Origin: UBA7477 sp045602925
GTDB lineage: Bacteria; Bacillota; Clostridia; Oscillospirales; Ruminococcaceae
DNA length: 30,363 bases
Direction: 5' to 3'
NCBI GenBank assembly: GCA_045602925.1
Contig: JAZSCN010000020.1
Coordinates: 1 to 30,363, forward strand
Under the pieces are notes generated by a model, which worked only from the letters and a program-made list of their open reading frames with translations, was not told where the DNA came from and made no database searches. Below, piece after piece: positions 30,331 through 30,363 of this stretch (positions are counted from its first letter, which is position 1; every line of letters begins with the position of its first letter). The translations under genes and the position numbers were made by a program.

Positions 30331-30363
30331 ATGTACGAAGACAAGACATTAGTGTGCAAGGAA
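30331..30363 (+). CDS. Zinc-ribbon protein, 5' end only
   Basis: Eleven codons are visible before the window ends: MYEDKTLVCKE. This opening is that of a small Firmicute protein with a zinc ribbon (MYEDKTLVCKxCGxEF...), in which the Cys seen here is the first zinc ligand. GAGGGA at 30318-30323 is 7 nt before the ATG. The call rests on the N-terminus only. Confidence 0.6.
   Translation, partial: MYEDKTLVCKE

Overview
The window looks like a chromosomal segment of a Gram-positive, fibre-degrading member of the Clostridia, most like Ruminococcus and its relatives (Oscillospiraceae). The pointers are a CBM2/GH5 cellulase gene pair with Ser/Thr-rich stalks, a small SRP RNA next to dnaX-ybaB-recR, a meso-diaminopimelate type MurE, and a division cluster with mraZ first and ftsZ last. 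The taxon is inferred from gene content and protein style, not from an alignment. All genes recognised are on the plus strand. No insertion sequence, prophage, CRISPR array or attachment site was seen.

Layout. (1) 26-178: 5S rRNA and its terminator, presumably the end of an rRNA operon. (2) 324-4196: a three-gene unit with a near-consensus promoter, coding a membrane-anchored CBM2 protein, a membrane-anchored CBM2-GH5 endoglucanase and a short-chain dehydrogenase, closed by a terminator. (3) 4283-5265: a singly transcribed lipoprotein with a Thr stalk and an unassigned domain. (4) 5304-8209: SRP RNA, dnaX, ybaB and recR. (5) 8408-21680: the division and cell-wall (dcw) cluster mraZ-rsmH-ftsL-pbp-murE-murF-ftsW-murG-murA-ftsQ-ftsZ. 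Its main promoter is followed by three tandem decamers that look like an MraZ operator. mraY, murD, murC and ftsA are not in the cluster. (6) 21772-26118: a two-gene unit of two fusion enzymes, an SDR joined to a TagD-like cytidylyltransferase, then a GlfT2-like glycosyltransferase joined to a TagB/TagF-like CDP-polyol phosphotransferase. Together they look like a compact module for a galactofuranose- and polyol-phosphate-containing surface polymer. (7) 26155-27221: a CorA-type transporter preceded by a 15-codon leader ORF and two mutually exclusive hairpins. (8) 27267-29507: a DivIVA-like coiled-coil protein and an orphan fumarase beta-type subunit. (9) 29544-30363: a SigH-like sigma factor, a degenerate tRNA-like structure and the first codons of a zinc-ribbon protein.

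Most of the window serves envelope growth. The dcw cluster makes and polymerises peptidoglycan precursors and builds the division ring, DivIVA marks curved or polar membrane, and the fusion-enzyme pair probably decorates the wall or makes a surface polymer. The CBM2/GH5 proteins and the lipoprotein are displayed on the outside for contact with plant polysaccharide. The most promising undescribed elements are the corA leader attenuator, the two bifunctional polymer enzymes, and the tRNA-like RNA at the right end.
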